From: Alkalimonas amylolytica
GTDB lineage: Bacteria > Pseudomonadota > Gammaproteobacteria > Enterobacterales > Alteromonadaceae
NCBI RefSeq assembly: GCF_900107845.1
Contig: NZ_FNRM01000003.1
Coordinates: 186,001-250,000, forward strand
Reading direction: 5' to 3'
Length of the DNA: 64,000 nucleotides
The notes below the pieces were generated by a model. It saw nothing but the letters and a program-made list of their open reading frames with translations, did not search any database and was not told the DNA's origin. Positions 8,526 through 18,284 of the stretch are shown piece after piece. Made by a program: the position numbers and the translations under genes. Every line of letters starts with the position of its first letter. The first letter of the stretch is position 1.

Positions 8526-10079
8526 ATGCCAGCAAAACGAAAAGATACGCCGCACTTTTGGGCCATTATCGATGCGCTTCCCATTGCGGTCTTGTTAAAA
8601 GATACCGCCAAGCCTGAGATATTTGCCAATCAACAGGCACTTCAACTTCTTGGGCTAGAACCAAGCCAGCAGGTGTTGAGCTTAAGCGATATTCGCCATA
8701 TTGAGCTGACCGAGCCGGATAGCAACGAAGTGCTTGGCCTCGTTCAAAATCCACTGTTGCTAGCGCTAGGTGGCTCTTCACTGCACCAGGTTGTTTATCT
8801 TAACCAGAATCAATTCAGAGTACAACTGGAATCGAGGCTGATTCAGCTAAGTTTTACCCTGAGCAAATCGGTACTCATTGTTTTAAAACCTGAGCAACCG
8901 CATGATATTGCGGCGGCCAGGCAGAGCAGTACACATGAAGTCAGTGAACTGGAAGAGGCACTCGCTTTTGACAAGTTGATTTCATTAATCTCCGCAGAGC
9001 TGATTAATGTGCAGCCTGAAGATCTTGATACGCATATTGATGATGCCTTAACCGCCTTAGGAGAGTTCTGCCATGCCGATCGCAGTTATGTGTTTTTGTT
9101 TCATGACGACATGACCCTGATGAGTAATACCCATGAATGGGTCCGGGCTGGCATATCATCGCACAAAGATCATCTGCAAAACATGCCTGAGGCATCACAA
9201 CCCTATATCTGGCAAGTCCTTCAAACAGAGCATGTTTTTGCGGCTTCCGATATTGAACAGCTACCTGCAGCTGCGGCCCTGGAAAAACAAGAGTTCAGAA
9301 AAGAAGACATACAGTCTATTCTTTGTTCAGCCATGTACAGTCAAGGCCAGCTGATCGGTTTTGTCGGCTGTGATATGGTGGCACGCAAACGTGCCTGGAC
9401 CAACTCAGATATACGCCGCCTTAAATTGGTTGGCAACATGATTGGCAATACCATCCAAAATGTGAATTACCGCTTGTCATTAAAACAGATGCAGCAAGAG
9501 CTGTTGCGCGCCAATCGCGAATTGCAGGAGCTTGCCAGCCGTGATGGCCTTACCGGCATTGCCAATCGTCGCCACTTCGACCTGGTCTTGCAACAAGAAC
9601 TGAATCGCTGTGCGCGTTTGCATCTCCCCCTTGGCCTTATTATGGTGGATATTGATTACTTCAAAAGTTACAACGACAGTTATGGTCATCTGGCTGGTGA
9701 TGACGCACTAAAGCAAGTGGCGCAGCAACTGTTGCAGACCGTCAAACGCCAAGGTGAGCTGGTGGCTCGCTATGGTGGTGAAGAGTTTGCAATTATCGTC
9801 CCCGGCTGCTCCAAAGCCGAACTGTGCTTACTGCTGGAAAAGCTGCGAAGCCGTATCGAGCAGTTGGCCATTGCACATTCTAAGGCTCCAACCAATCAGC
9901 TAACCATCAGCTTGGGTGCCAGCCTGACCGAGCCCGACAAACACACCAGCAGCAGTGAGCTGATCAATGAAGCCGATACCGCCTTGTACCGGGCAAAAGC
10001 ACAAGGCCGGAATCAGGCTGAAGTGATCCTGCCGGCCGAAAACAGCCGGCAGGTATCAGCAATCAAAAACGATAACTAG
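8526..10079 (+). CDS. GAF-GGDEF diguanylate cyclase
   Basis: The 517-residue soluble protein has a PAS-like N-terminus (about 8-125), a GAF domain (about 145-315, with CHADRSYVFLFHDD and SILCSAMYSQGQLIGFVGCD) and a short coiled coil. A GGDEF domain follows (about 345-500). The active-site motif is GGEEF at residues 417-421, and the substrate-binding DGLTGIANRR segment is intact, so synthesis of c-di-GMP from GTP is expected. The allosteric I-site position, usually RxxD five residues before GGEEF, reads RQGE here, so feedback inhibition may be weak. The signal sensed is unknown. Its 3' end overlaps the convergent porin-like gene by 17 bases. Confidence 0.9.
   Translation: MPAKRKDTPHFWAIIDALPIAVLLKDTAKPEIFANQQALQLLGLEPSQQVLSLSDIRHIELTEPDSNEVLGLVQNPLLLALGGSSLHQVVYLNQNQFRVQLESRLIQLSFTLSKSVLIVLKPEQPHDIAAARQSSTHEVSELEEALAFDKLISLISAELINVQPEDLDTHIDDALTALGEFCHADRSYVFLFHDDMTLMSNTHEWVRAGISSHKDHLQNMPEASQPYIWQVLQTEHVFAASDIEQLPAAAALEKQEFRKEDIQSILCSAMYSQGQLIGFVGCDMVARKRAWTNSDIRRLKLVGNMIGNTIQNVNYRLSLKQMQQELLRANRELQELASRDGLTGIANRRHFDLVLQQELNRCARLHLPLGLIMVDIDYFKSYNDSYGHLAGDDALKQVAQQLLQTVKRQGELVARYGGEEFAIIVPGCSKAELCLLLEKLRSRIEQLAIAHSKAPTNQLTISLGASLTEPDKHTSSSELINEADTALYRAKAQGRNQAEVILPAENSRQVSAIKNDN
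10029..10052. terminator. hairpin inside overlapping convergent 3' ends
   Basis: CTGCCGGC and GCCGGCAG form a perfect 8-bp stem around an 8-nt A-rich loop, near the 3' end of the cyclase gene and just past the stop of the opposing gene. It is plausibly a shared terminator; no strong T-run is present. Confidence 0.5.
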
Positions 10080-10848
10080 CGCCTAAGGTATACACGTCTT
10101 CACCGGTTTCAAAGCTATCGAAACTGACAGAAGCTCGTACGGCCAGGCTCGGCATTGGGAACCATTGGCCACGCACCGTGAAGGAGTCCCGCTCAGTGCT
10201 GATCATGTTTTTTGACGTCCAGTCATAAAACAACCCAACCGACAATTCCTTGCCGAAATAATAATCACCACCAAAGCGATAGGCATTTCGACTGGTGCTA
10301 CGCAAGTCACGGTAGCTGGCTTCGATATTCAGGTGATCACCGGTTGGAAGACGCATCAATTTCTTCGTACTAAAACCGAACTCGGTGCGGGTACCGGCAC
10401 CATCCGGGCGGGTATGCTCGATATCAAAAGTCACCAGCCAATCTGAGTCAAAAAAGTAGCCTAGTTGAGTCAATGCCGACACAGTGCTGGAGCGATTGAT
10501 ACTTTCGAACTCTAAACCAGCATAAAAGTTATGGCTGCTGTCCATGTATTCGCCACCAAGACGCCAAGCAGAAAAACTTTCTTTTAAACCATCCTCTTTT
10601 AAGGTGCCACGCACATAATCGCCAAACACACTGCTGTTACGACCAAGGAATGCTGCTTCTGCAAATGGAGCCGCTACATTGCCCTGCACCGGCGTAAGAT
10701 AAAAGCGGTGCGACAAATCAAAGCGCTGCAGATCAGCCTGAGCCAGATCGCCCCAGTTATAATGAACGGTCGATTCATGCTGATAATTGGCTGCCATGCC
10801 GGAAACAGAAATCACCGACAGTAAAGAGGCGAGCAGAGTACGCTTCAT
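10063..10848 (-). CDS. putative outer-membrane beta-barrel (porin-like) protein
   Basis: The 261-residue product has a clear signal peptide (MKRTLLASLLSVISVSGMAA). Alternating hydrophobic/polar strands follow, with many aromatic girdle residues (HNFYAGLEFESI, YRFGGDYYFG, SVGLFYDWTS), and the C-terminal residue is Phe (TLGASYRF), the usual Bam recognition signature. This matches the Alteromonadales 'putative porin' type. The substrate is unknown. It lies 112 bases downstream of uvrB on the same strand, with its own AAGGA ribosome site. Confidence 0.75.
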   Translation of the reverse strand: MKRTLLASLLSVISVSGMAANYQHESTVHYNWGDLAQADLQRFDLSHRFYLTPVQGNVAAPFAEAAFLGRNSSVFGDYVRGTLKEDGLKESFSAWRLGGEYMDSSHNFYAGLEFESINRSSTVSALTQLGYFFDSDWLVTFDIEHTRPDGAGTRTEFGFSTKKLMRLPTGDHLNIEASYRDLRSTSRNAYRFGGDYYFGKELSVGLFYDWTSKNMISTERDSFTVRGQWFPMPSLAVRASVSFDSFETGEDVYTLGASYRF

Positions 10849-10960
10849 AATTTTTTATCCTTAATGCTACTAAGTAAAACGATTGGCGGCATGCTAGCGC
10901 TCTGAAACTTAATGAAAACTGAACATTGCCACCACCAAGGTGTTCTGAGCCATTGATTGC

Positions 10961-12949
10961 TTAGTCTTGCAGCAACTGTCGCTGCAGCAGTTGCAAACGG
11001 TCACGGCATGCCGCGGCTTGCTCAAACTCGAGATTTTCTGCATGCAGCCGCATTTGGCTTTCTAACGCTTTCATCTCATCAGCCAGTGCATTACGGTCAT
11101 GCTGGTAGGCAGCAGCCTGCTCAGCAACCATTTTCTGGTCAGATGGCTGCTGTGCCAGATCCATCACATCAGCGATTTTCTTATTCAGGCCTTTTGGCGT
11201 GATACCATGGGCTTCATTAAACGCAATTTGCTTATTTCGCCGACGCTCGGTTTCGTCCATAGCCCGCTGCATGGAACCGGTAATGGAGTCGGCGTACAAA
11301 ATAGCTTTACCATGCAGGTTACGGGCAGCACGTCCAATGGTTTGAATTAAAGAGCGATCAGAGCGCAAAAAGCCTTCTTTATCAGCATCCAGAATGGCGA
11401 CCAGCGAGACCTCAGGAATATCCAACCCTTCTCTGAGCAGGTTAATACCTACCAGCACATCAAACACACCTAAACGTAGATCCCGGATGATCTCAACCCG
11501 CTCCACCGTATCAATATCCGAATGCAGGTAACGCACTTTCACCTGGTGCTCCTGCAGATAATCGGTCAAATCTTCTGCCATCTTTTTGGTCAGGGTAGTC
11601 ACCAACACCCGCTCATTTCGCTTCGCCTTCAGGTAGGCTTCCGATAACAGATCATCCACCTGGGTGGCAACCGGACGGATTTCAATCTCCGGATCAATCA
11701 GTCCGGTCGGCCGCACCACCTGCTCCACCACTTCACCGTCGGATTTTTCCAACTCGTACTTGGCGGTGGTAGCCGATACATAGATCCGCTGGGGCGCAAT
11801 GCTTTCAAACTCTTCAAACTTCAAGGGCCGGTTATCCAGTGCAGACGGCAACCGGAAGCCATAATTGACAAGATTTTCTTTGCGCGAACGATCGCCCTTG
11901 TACATGGCGCCAATCTGCGAAATAGTGACGTGCGATTCATCAATAAACATCAGACCGTCGGCCGGAAAATAATCCAACAGCGTTGGCGGTGGCTCACCTG
12001 GCATTCTGCCAGATAAGTAGCGAGAGTAGTTTTCAATGCCAGAGCAATAACCAAGCTCAACCATCATTTCTATATCAAACTGAGTTCGCTGGGTCAGGCG
12101 CTGCTCTTCCACCAATTTGTTATCCGCCAGCAACTGCTGCTTGCGATGCTGCAACTCACCTTTGATGTTTTCAACGGCGGCGAGTATTTTTTCACGCGGA
12201 GTAACATAATGGGTCTTTGGATAGATGGTGTAACGTGAAACCACTTTTTCAATGCTGCCGGTCAGAGGATCGAACAAGCTAATACGTTCCACTTCTTCAT
12301 CGAACAACTCCACCCGAACGGCAAAACTATCTGACTCAGCCGGGAAAATATCAATGACATCGCCACGAACCCGGTAACTGGCTCGTTCAAAAGCCAGATC
12401 ATTGCGCTGGTACTGCAGCTCTGCCAAACGCCGGAGTATAAAACGCTGGTCCAGCGTATCACCCTGACGAAGATGCAGCAGCATCTTCATATACGATTCC
12501 GGGTCACCTAAACCATAAATGGCAGAAACCGAGGCAATAATCACCACATCGCGCCGCTCCATCAGTGCCTTGGTGGCAGAGAGGCGCATTTGCTCAATAT
12601 GCTCGTTGATGGACGCATCTTTTTCAATAAAGGTATCGGTGGATGGCACATAGGCTTCTGGCTGATAATAATCGTAGTAAGAGACAAAGTATTCAACCGC
12701 GTTGTCCGGGAAGAAGGCTTTCATCTCACCATACAATTGCGCAGCGAGGGTTTTATTATGGGCCATAATCAGCGTCGGACGGCTTACCTGCTGAATGATG
12801 TTTGCCATGGTAAAGGTTTTGCCCGAGCCTGTAACACCGAGTAAGGTTTGATGTGCCAACCCCGATTCCAGCCCGTCCACCAGCTTGGCGATAGCCTCCG
12901 GTTGATCGCCTGCCGGCTGATAATCGGAGACCAGTCGAAACGCTTTCAT
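10961..12949 (-). CDS. uvrB: excinuclease ABC subunit B
   Basis: UvrB is the damage-verification helicase of nucleotide excision repair and works with UvrA and UvrC. The 662-residue product has the Walker A motif [10 protein letters not shown], the beta-hairpin region with [20 protein letters not shown], the DESH box ([11 protein letters not shown]), the QTIGRAARN motif VI and the C-terminal UVR motif ([16 protein letters not shown]). Length is normal. Its ATG overlaps the stop of the upstream MATE gene as ATGA, so it is translationally coupled. I found no clear CTG-N10-CAG LexA site in front. Confidence 0.98.
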   Translation of the reverse strand: MKAFRLVSDYQPAGDQPEAIAKLVDGLESGLAHQTLLGVTGSGKTFTMANIIQQVSRPTLIMAHNKTLAAQLYGEMKAFFPDNAVEYFVSYYDYYQPEAYVPSTDTFIEKDASINEHIEQMRLSATKALMERRDVVIIASVSAIYGLGDPESYMKMLLHLRQGDTLDQRFILRRLAELQYQRNDLAFERASYRVRGDVIDIFPAESDSFAVRVELFDEEVERISLFDPLTGSIEKVVSRYTIYPKTHYVTPREKILAAVENIKGELQHRKQQLLADNKLVEEQRLTQRTQFDIEMMVELGYCSGIENYSRYLSGRMPGEPPPTLLDYFPADGLMFIDESHVTISQIGAMYKGDRSRKENLVNYGFRLPSALDNRPLKFEEFESIAPQRIYVSATTAKYELEKSDGEVVEQVVRPTGLIDPEIEIRPVATQVDDLLSEAYLKAKRNERVLVTTLTKKMAEDLTDYLQEHQVKVRYLHSDIDTVERVEIIRDLRLGVFDVLVGINLLREGLDIPEVSLVAILDADKEGFLRSDRSLIQTIGRAARNLHGKAILYADSITGSMQRAMDETERRRNKQIAFNEAHGITPKGLNKKIADVMDLAQQPSDQKMVAEQAAAYQHDRNALADEMKALESQMRLHAENLEFEQAAACRDRLQLLQRQLLQD

Positions 12950-14316
12950 GATGCCACTCCTTGTGAAGCCTCAGTTAACTCCATACGCTGCAAGGCACGT
13001 TGAAACCAAAAATAACTGAGCAATGCCATGCACAGATTGGCCACTACGCAGCCAATAAAAAGTCCCTGTATACCGGCCAGTTGGCCACCCAGCCAGGCAA
13101 AAGGTACATAGAAAACAAACAGGCGGCACATACTAAGGCCAAGTGCTTGCAATGGTAAATGCAAAGCATTTAGCGATGAGTTGGTTAGAATAATCAGTCC
13201 TTGCAAACCATAGCCTACGGGTAAGATCCACAAGAACAGCTCTATAAGGCGCTGCACTTCGGCATCTGCAGAAAATATCCGGGCTATCCAGGGGGCTAGT
13301 AAAGCCAACAGACCATAAACAACCAGTTGCCACACCAAAATAAAGCGGATGCTCTGCTTATAGGCAGCTTGTACCCGGGGCAGATAACCCGCACCAAAGT
13401 TTTGACTTATGAAAGGTGGTAACGTTGTGGATAGCGCCAACACCACAAGACAAGCCATACTCTCCAGGCGAATACCAACACCAAAGGCAGCGACCGCTTC
13501 TGCACCATGACTTGCAATAATGGCTGTCAGAACCGCCATAGCCAGCGGGGTTAACATATTGGCGCCAGCCGCCGGAAAACCAATACGCAGAATTTTGCGA
13601 TAAATCGGCAGTGCTTTTCGCCATATCTGCCACCCTCGGTCAATTAAACGACGCTGATGTAATACCAGCAAGACCACCAGGCTACCACACACCCAGGAAA
13701 CAACACTGGCAATAGCAGCTCCCTGCATACCAAGCGCAGGGAAAGGCCCAAGACCGAAAATTAATAAAGGATCCAACACCGCATTAATGACCCCACCGGC
13801 AGCCATAATATAGGCTGGTAGCCGGGTATCTCCGGCCGCTCTCAATACACTATTTCCAATCATGGGGATCATCAAAAATACTGCACCACCGAGCCAAATC
13901 AACATGTACTGCCGAATAAGCGGCACAATGTCATCACCGGCACCGAGCAGGCGAAACAAGCTGTCGTGCGCCAACCAGCCAATAAAGGTGAGCGCCACCA
14001 TCAGATAAGCCGCTAACCAGAGCGAAGCTAAAGCATCAGCCCTGGCCTCTTGCGGATTGCCACTACCAAGCGCTTTCGCAATCACGGCTGAAGTACCAAT
14101 ACCAAGGCCAATAGCCAAACTGATAAAGGTAAAGGTTATTGGGAAGGTAAAGCTCACGGCAGCCAACTCTTTGGTGCCCAGTAGACTGATAAAAAAGGTA
14201 TCTACCAAGTTAAAGCTCATTAAGGTAAACATGCCAATTAACATTGGCACGGTCATACGATACAAGGTAGACCCAATGTCATTGTGCAATAAAGAGCGTT
14301 TATCAGGGACAGACAT
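12946..14316 (-). CDS. MATE family multidrug/cation antiporter
   Basis: The product of about 456 residues has roughly 12 membrane helices in two related halves, typical of MATE exporters. The N-terminal half contains [23 protein letters not shown] and [18 protein letters not shown]. The second half contains [39 protein letters not shown], which fits the NorM/DinF fold. Transport is usually coupled to Na+ or H+. The start at 14316 is chosen because the protein from MSVPDKRS onward fits the family; earlier in-frame residues do not. It overlaps uvrB by four bases. Confidence 0.88.
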   Translation of the reverse strand: MSVPDKRSLLHNDIGSTLYRMTVPMLIGMFTLMSFNLVDTFFISLLGTKELAAVSFTFPITFTFISLAIGLGIGTSAVIAKALGSGNPQEARADALASLWLAAYLMVALTFIGWLAHDSLFRLLGAGDDIVPLIRQYMLIWLGGAVFLMIPMIGNSVLRAAGDTRLPAYIMAAGGVINAVLDPLLIFGLGPFPALGMQGAAIASVVSWVCGSLVVLLVLHQRRLIDRGWQIWRKALPIYRKILRIGFPAAGANMLTPLAMAVLTAIIASHGAEAVAAFGVGIRLESMACLVVLALSTTLPPFISQNFGAGYLPRVQAAYKQSIRFILVWQLVVYGLLALLAPWIARIFSADAEVQRLIELFLWILPVGYGLQGLIILTNSSLNALHLPLQALGLSMCRLFVFYVPFAWLGGQLAGIQGLFIGCVVANLCMALLSYFWFQRALQRMELTEASQGVAS

Positions 14317-14744
14317 ACCTGCAACCCGTTGCAATCGGAAGGCGCTATTGTAATGAAAAGCCGCATCCGATACCACGTCAGTTACCAAAAACCAGCAAAA
14401 CAAGGGGTAAATGTCAATTTAGTCCACATTTGCTCATTGAGCTGAACAATCCATACCCAGCCAAGGCCCCATATCAACCCAACAATCGCAATTATGTAAG
14501 TCACTGATAGTTAATAAGATTATTTTTTATCGCAATCCTATTGACCAAGCTCTACCCCTTATATTGTCTATGATTGCTCAAGGCATCACCGTGTAATTAA
14601 CAGACTTATCCACAGCTTCTGTGGGTAAGTGGTTTGTCCGGTTAAAACATCAGCAGTTTTACCTACCCTTATGAAATGGTAATCAAGGATTGACGATTCT
14701 GTGTCCAAGCAGTTCGAAAATCAAAAAATGCACCGGCTTTCCTG
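14317..14744. other. long intergenic region before the tRNA-Asn pair
   Basis: No convincing gene is seen. It is AT-rich, should contain the MATE promoter on the minus strand, and holds the inverted DnaA-box-like palindrome reported separately at 14604-14630. Confidence 0.6.
14604..14630. repeat. inverted repeat containing two DnaA-box-like sequences
   Basis: ACTTATCCACAG and CTGTGGGTAAGT form a 12-bp inverted repeat (one T/C difference) with a 3-nt loop. The left arm holds TTATCCACA, identical to the strong E. coli DnaA box, and the right arm reads TTACCCACA on the other strand. It could be a DnaA site or simply an RNA hairpin. Confidence 0.5.
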
Positions 14745-14773
14745 TTGACAGTATTCCGGACTGGCATTAGTAT
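14745..14773 (+). promoter_or_regulatory. sigma-70 promoter of the tRNA-Asn genes
   Basis: TTGACA (14745-14750) and TAGTAT (14768-14773) are separated by exactly 17 bp. A GC-rich stretch (GCGGCC) follows the -10, as expected of stringently controlled stable-RNA promoters. The first tRNA starts about 20 bases later. Confidence 0.85.
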
Positions 14774-14792
14774 TGCGGCCGTTGTTTGCTGT

Positions 14793-14869
14793 TCCTCAGT
14801 AGCTCAGTTGGTTAGAGCGGCGGACTGTTAATCCGTAGGTCGTTGGTTCGAGCCCAACCTGGGGAGCCA
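14793..14869 (+). tRNA. tRNA-Asn (GTT), copy 1
   Basis: The 77-nt gene folds as a cloverleaf. The acceptor TCCTCAG pairs with CTGGGGA, the anticodon loop CTGTTAA carries GTT, the T-loop is GGTTCGAGCC, and CCA is encoded. It is identical to the copy 15 bases downstream. Confidence 0.97.
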
Positions 14870-14884
14870 ACAGCAACACACGAT

Positions 14885-14961
14885 TCCTCAGTAGCTCAGT
14901 TGGTTAGAGCGGCGGACTGTTAATCCGTAGGTCGTTGGTTCGAGCCCAACCTGGGGAGCCA
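14885..14961 (+). tRNA. tRNA-Asn (GTT), copy 2
   Basis: This is an exact 77-nt repeat of the preceding tRNA, including the encoded CCA, and is presumably on the same transcript. Confidence 0.97.
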
Positions 14962-14969
14962 CAAGCTTC

Positions 14970-15007
14970 TAAATCTCGCTGGAAATTCGGTATAAAGATT
15001 TATTTTT
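14970..15007 (+). terminator. possible terminator after the tRNA-Asn pair
   Basis: TAAATCT (14970-14976) and AGATTTA (14996-15002) can pair, and TTTTT follows directly. The stem is short and the loop large. Confidence 0.45.
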
Positions 15008-15110
15008 GCACGAATTTTTGCTTTAATCCGCCTTGTACAGCTATAACTAAACCATAGCTCCCATATCGATTTATTCGATAACGCCTTTATTTGTGCAGGT
15101 GGTCATCGTT

Positions 15111-17033
15111 ATGAAGACAACGTTCCAACTTGTGATTTTTCAGCTTATTGCAGCGCTAATCCTGATTAGTGCGCTCATTATTGTTCAGTTGAACATTGCC
15201 AGCCAACAATTGCAACGGGCTGAGCAACAAGCACAAACCTTTGTACAGCAATGGATGCAGCACTCAGCTAATCATGATGGTGCAGAGCTTGGCCAGCAAC
15301 TACGTATGGCCCTGCCGCTATCCCAACTGCACATTCAAAATTTGCAAGGCCAGGAGCTTTTTCAGTATCGAAGTGGCCACATAGCTACGGGTCTGTCAGC
15401 AACTCTATTGAACTGGCAAGGTGTCGAGTTTTCGACACAGCATATTGGTGCCCCGCAACACGAGCTACAGGTTCGCTATCAGCTGGATCACAGTCACCAG
15501 ATAGAGGCTTTAAACTCAATACTCTGGTTGATTTTGCTGCTCACCTTAGTGATCTATTTGCTCTTTATTCCCGCTCTGCTTTGGTGGCAACACCAACGGC
15601 TGCAACAAAGCAGCCGACAACTGAATAAGGTGATTGAGCAATTAAGCCATGACCCGTTGCAAACCATTGAAGCAGACAAGCAGCCAGCTGGCTTTGAGGC
15701 GGTCGTTGAAAATCTTCAGGTGCTTGCTCAGCAGACCATGAAAAAGTTCAGCGAAATGTCCGCAAATGCCCGCCAGGTCACTGCTGATGCATACAAAGAT
15801 GTGATAACAGGCCTGCCGAACAGAAATCGTTTTGTACAATATTATGAAGAGCAGCTTAGCAAGAATGATAAAGTTGATTTTGGTATTTTTGCCATTACGC
15901 GATGTACTGAGCTGCAAAGCCTGAACCAGACCAGAGGCTACCAGGAAGGAGATAAATACATTCAAGAGGTTTGTCAAATCCTGACCAAAGCGGTTCATGC
16001 CTATGCTGACGGCCAGTTATTTCGATTGAACAGTTCTGACTTTGGCGTGCTTTTACCCAGAGTAACGGCCAAAGAAGCAGAGAACTTCGCCATTCAGCTG
16101 CAAAGCCGCCTGAATCAATACCAGCAAACAGCAGAGCTGGAATCCGTTGCTTACACTGGGTTGGTCAGCTATGAAAGTGGCAGAGCTCTTGGCGAGTTGC
16201 TTGCGATTGCTGATACTTCCATCAGTCTGGCGCAAACCAAGCAAGCCAATGCCTGGCATTTGCAAAAAGAATCTTCCGGCTTAGAAACCGCGAGTTATGG
16301 TTATGGTAATCAGAACTGGCGTAATGTGATTGATGATGTCCTTGCCAACAACCGTCTTAACTTGCTGGTACAAAGCATTCAACCAGCGAAACGGTCCAAT
16401 AAAGCCTACTCAGAAATTTTGGTGCGCTTTAAAACCCAGGAAAATCAAGTACTGCCTACAGCATCCTTTTTGGCCATGGCGGAAAAGCTCGATCGCATCA
16501 TTGCAGTTGATCGGCTGATCATTGAAACCGCTCTGAGTACGATTAAGAATAAGAATATGCAGGATCAGTATTTTGGGCTGAATTTATCGCCTCGTTCAGT
16601 GCATGACGATCAATTCGTGATCTGGCTGGAGCGTCGCTTACTAAAAGATGCCACCATTGCATCAAAACTGATTTTTGAAGTCACCGAATTTGGTTTGCAG
16701 CAGAATCTAAAAACCAGCAAACGTTTCATCGATATGGTGCACCGCGCCGGCGCCAGAGTCACCGTGGAAAAATTTGGTGTCGGGATTACCTCATTTAAAT
16801 TTTTCCGCGATTTGAAGCCGGATTACATTAAAATGGATGGTAGTTACACTCGGCATATTGACGAAGACAAAAACAATCAGTATTTCTTGCGTCTGATGAT
16901 TGATTTAGCGCATCGCATCGGAGTAAGTGTTTTTGCGGAGTCCGTCGAAACCCAGGAAGAAAAGCACATGCTGGATTCCTTATTTGTGGATGGCTGCCAG
17001 GGCTACTACATTGGTAAACCGGCTCCGCTTTGA
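15111..17033 (+). CDS. LapD/CsrD-like degenerate GGDEF-EAL membrane protein
   Basis: The 640-residue product has a membrane helix at about 4-26, a periplasmic domain of about 110 residues, and a second helix at about 136-158. A helical linker, a GGDEF domain and an EAL domain follow. The GGDEF signature is replaced by NSSDF, so cyclase activity is unlikely. In the EAL domain EIL, the Asn of NLSP, EVTE, KMDGSY, AESVE and the final Gln are kept. The metal-binding DDFG is changed to EKFG, so hydrolysis is also unlikely. Layout and length match c-di-GMP receptors of the LapD type and the RNase E adaptor CsrD; I cannot decide between them. AGGTGG at 15097 supports the ATG at 15111 over an upstream GTG. 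Confidence 0.75.
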   Translation: MKTTFQLVIFQLIAALILISALIIVQLNIASQQLQRAEQQAQTFVQQWMQHSANHDGAELGQQLRMALPLSQLHIQNLQGQELFQYRSGHIATGLSATLLNWQGVEFSTQHIGAPQHELQVRYQLDHSHQIEALNSILWLILLLTLVIYLLFIPALLWWQHQRLQQSSRQLNKVIEQLSHDPLQTIEADKQPAGFEAVVENLQVLAQQTMKKFSEMSANARQVTADAYKDVITGLPNRNRFVQYYEEQLSKNDKVDFGIFAITRCTELQSLNQTRGYQEGDKYIQEVCQILTKAVHAYADGQLFRLNSSDFGVLLPRVTAKEAENFAIQLQSRLNQYQQTAELESVAYTGLVSYESGRALGELLAIADTSISLAQTKQANAWHLQKESSGLETASYGYGNQNWRNVIDDVLANNRLNLLVQSIQPAKRSNKAYSEILVRFKTQENQVLPTASFLAMAEKLDRIIAVDRLIIETALSTIKNKNMQDQYFGLNLSPRSVHDDQFVIWLERRLLKDATIASKLIFEVTEFGLQQNLKTSKRFIDMVHRAGARVTVEKFGVGITSFKFFRDLKPDYIKMDGSYTRHIDEDKNNQYFLRLMIDLAHRIGVSVFAESVETQEEKHMLDSLFVDGCQGYYIGKPAPL

Positions 17034-17054
17034 GTCATTAAAGAAAGTCAGATA

Positions 17055-17092
17055 AACCGACAGTCAACAGATACCCCTACTGGCTGTCGGTT
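17055..17092 (+). terminator. terminator-like hairpin between the GGDEF-EAL gene and rsxA
   Basis: AACCGACAGTCA and TGGCTGTCGGTT pair over 11 of 12 positions around a 14-nt loop. The downstream run (GTTATC) is not a strong T-tract. Confidence 0.5.
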
Positions 17093-17148
17093 GTTATCAA
17101 CCCGGCTTCAGCGCATAATATGCGCCTTAAGCCTGTAACCAAACAACC

Positions 17149-17733
17149 ATGACCGAATTCTTACTCTTATTAATCAGTACCGTGCTGGTAAACAACTTTG
17201 TGTTGGTCAAGTTCTTAGGGCTCTGCCCTTTTATGGGTGTGTCCGGCAAGTTAGAAACGGCCATAGGCATGTCACTGGCTACCACTTTTGTGCTTACCCT
17301 GGCTTCGGTTTGCAGCTATCTGGTGGATCACTACCTGCTGGCACCTTTTGATTTGCTGTATTTGCGCACCCTCAGCTTTATTCTGGTGATTGCCGTGGTC
17401 GTTCAGTTCACCGAAATGGTAGTGCATAAAACCAGCCCAACCCTGTATCGGCTGCTGGGCATTTTCCTGCCACTGATCACGACCAATTGCGCGGTTCTTG
17501 GCGTGGCGCTGCTGAATGTCAGTGCCGGCTATAACTTTGTCCAGTCGCTGGTGTTTGGCTTTGGCGCTGCGGCTGGTTTTTCACTGGTACTTATCCTGTT
17601 TGCCGCCATGCGCGAACGCTTGGCCGCTGCCGATGTTCCGGTAGCTTTTCGTGGCGCTGCTATCGCCATGATCACAGCAGGCCTAATGTCATTGGCCTTT
17701 ATGGGCTTTACCGGACTGGTGACCCATTCATGA
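17149..17733 (+). CDS. rsxA: ion-translocating oxidoreductase complex subunit A
   Basis: RsxA/RnfA is an integral membrane subunit of the Rnf complex, which couples electron flow between ferredoxin and NAD to Na+ or H+ movement and, in enterics, keeps SoxR reduced. The 194-residue product has six hydrophobic helices. It carries the conserved [18 protein letters not shown] and [20 protein letters not shown] segments, each with the cysteine implicated in an intramembrane iron-sulfur centre. It opens the rsxABCDGE-nth run and overlaps rsxB by four bases. Confidence 0.97.
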   Translation: MTEFLLLLISTVLVNNFVLVKFLGLCPFMGVSGKLETAIGMSLATTFVLTLASVCSYLVDHYLLAPFDLLYLRTLSFILVIAVVVQFTEMVVHKTSPTLYRLLGIFLPLITTNCAVLGVALLNVSAGYNFVQSLVFGFGAAAGFSLVLILFAAMRERLAAADVPVAFRGAAIAMITAGLMSLAFMGFTGLVTHS

Positions 17734-18284
17734 TGACCACTGCTCTAGCTGTCCTTGGTGTACTTGCGCTGTTGTTCGGTGCCATTTTAGGCTACGCCGC
17801 TATCCGCTTTCGGGTTGAAAGCGATCCTTTGATCGAACAGATAGACGATATCCTGCCGCAAACCCAATGTGGTCAATGTGGCTACCCCGGCTGCCGCCCC
17901 TATGCCGAAGCGATTGCCAATGGCGATGACATCAATAAATGCCCGCCCGGCGGTGAAGCGACGGTGCGAAAACTAGCGGATTTGATGGGCGTAGAGCCCA
18001 AGCCGCTGCATGAAGAAGCGCAGAATGCGGTAAAAAAAGTCGCCTTTATCCGCGAGGATGAATGCATCGGTTGCACCAAATGCATTCAGGCCTGCCCGGT
18101 CGATGCCATCGTCGGTGCTACCCGCCAGATGCATACCGTGATCGTGGATGAGTGCACCGGCTGCGATCTCTGTGTGGAGCCCTGTCCGGTCGATTGCATC
18201 GATATGATCCCACTGATAGAAACAGCTGAGCGCTGGAAGTGGGACTTGCAGGCAATCCCGGTACGCATGGTTGAGGCGGATTAA
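17730..18284 (+). CDS. rsxB: ion-translocating oxidoreductase complex subunit B (ferredoxin-type)
   Basis: RsxB/RnfB accepts electrons through several iron-sulfur clusters. The 184-residue protein has an N-terminal membrane helix (about 3-25), then the [20 protein letters not shown] four-cysteine motif. Two ferredoxin 4Fe-4S motifs follow ([16 protein letters not shown] and [16 protein letters not shown]). The stop overlaps the rsxC start by one base (TAATG). Length is usual for the gammaproteobacterial protein. Confidence 0.97.
   Translation: MMTTALAVLGVLALLFGAILGYAAIRFRVESDPLIEQIDDILPQTQCGQCGYPGCRPYAEAIANGDDINKCPPGGEATVRKLADLMGVEPKPLHEEAQNAVKKVAFIREDECIGCTKCIQACPVDAIVGATRQMHTVIVDECTGCDLCVEPCPVDCIDMIPLIETAERWKWDLQAIPVRMVEAD

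Noticed and set aside
14317-14500. LexA box ahead of the MATE-uvrB pair
   Set aside because: A CTG...CAG pair near 14,440-14,460 has the wrong spacing for CTG-N10-CAG.
14793-14961. tRNA-Asn pair as an integration site
   Set aside because: No integrase gene and no distant copy of the tRNA 3' end are seen; the neighbours are ordinary chromosomal genes.
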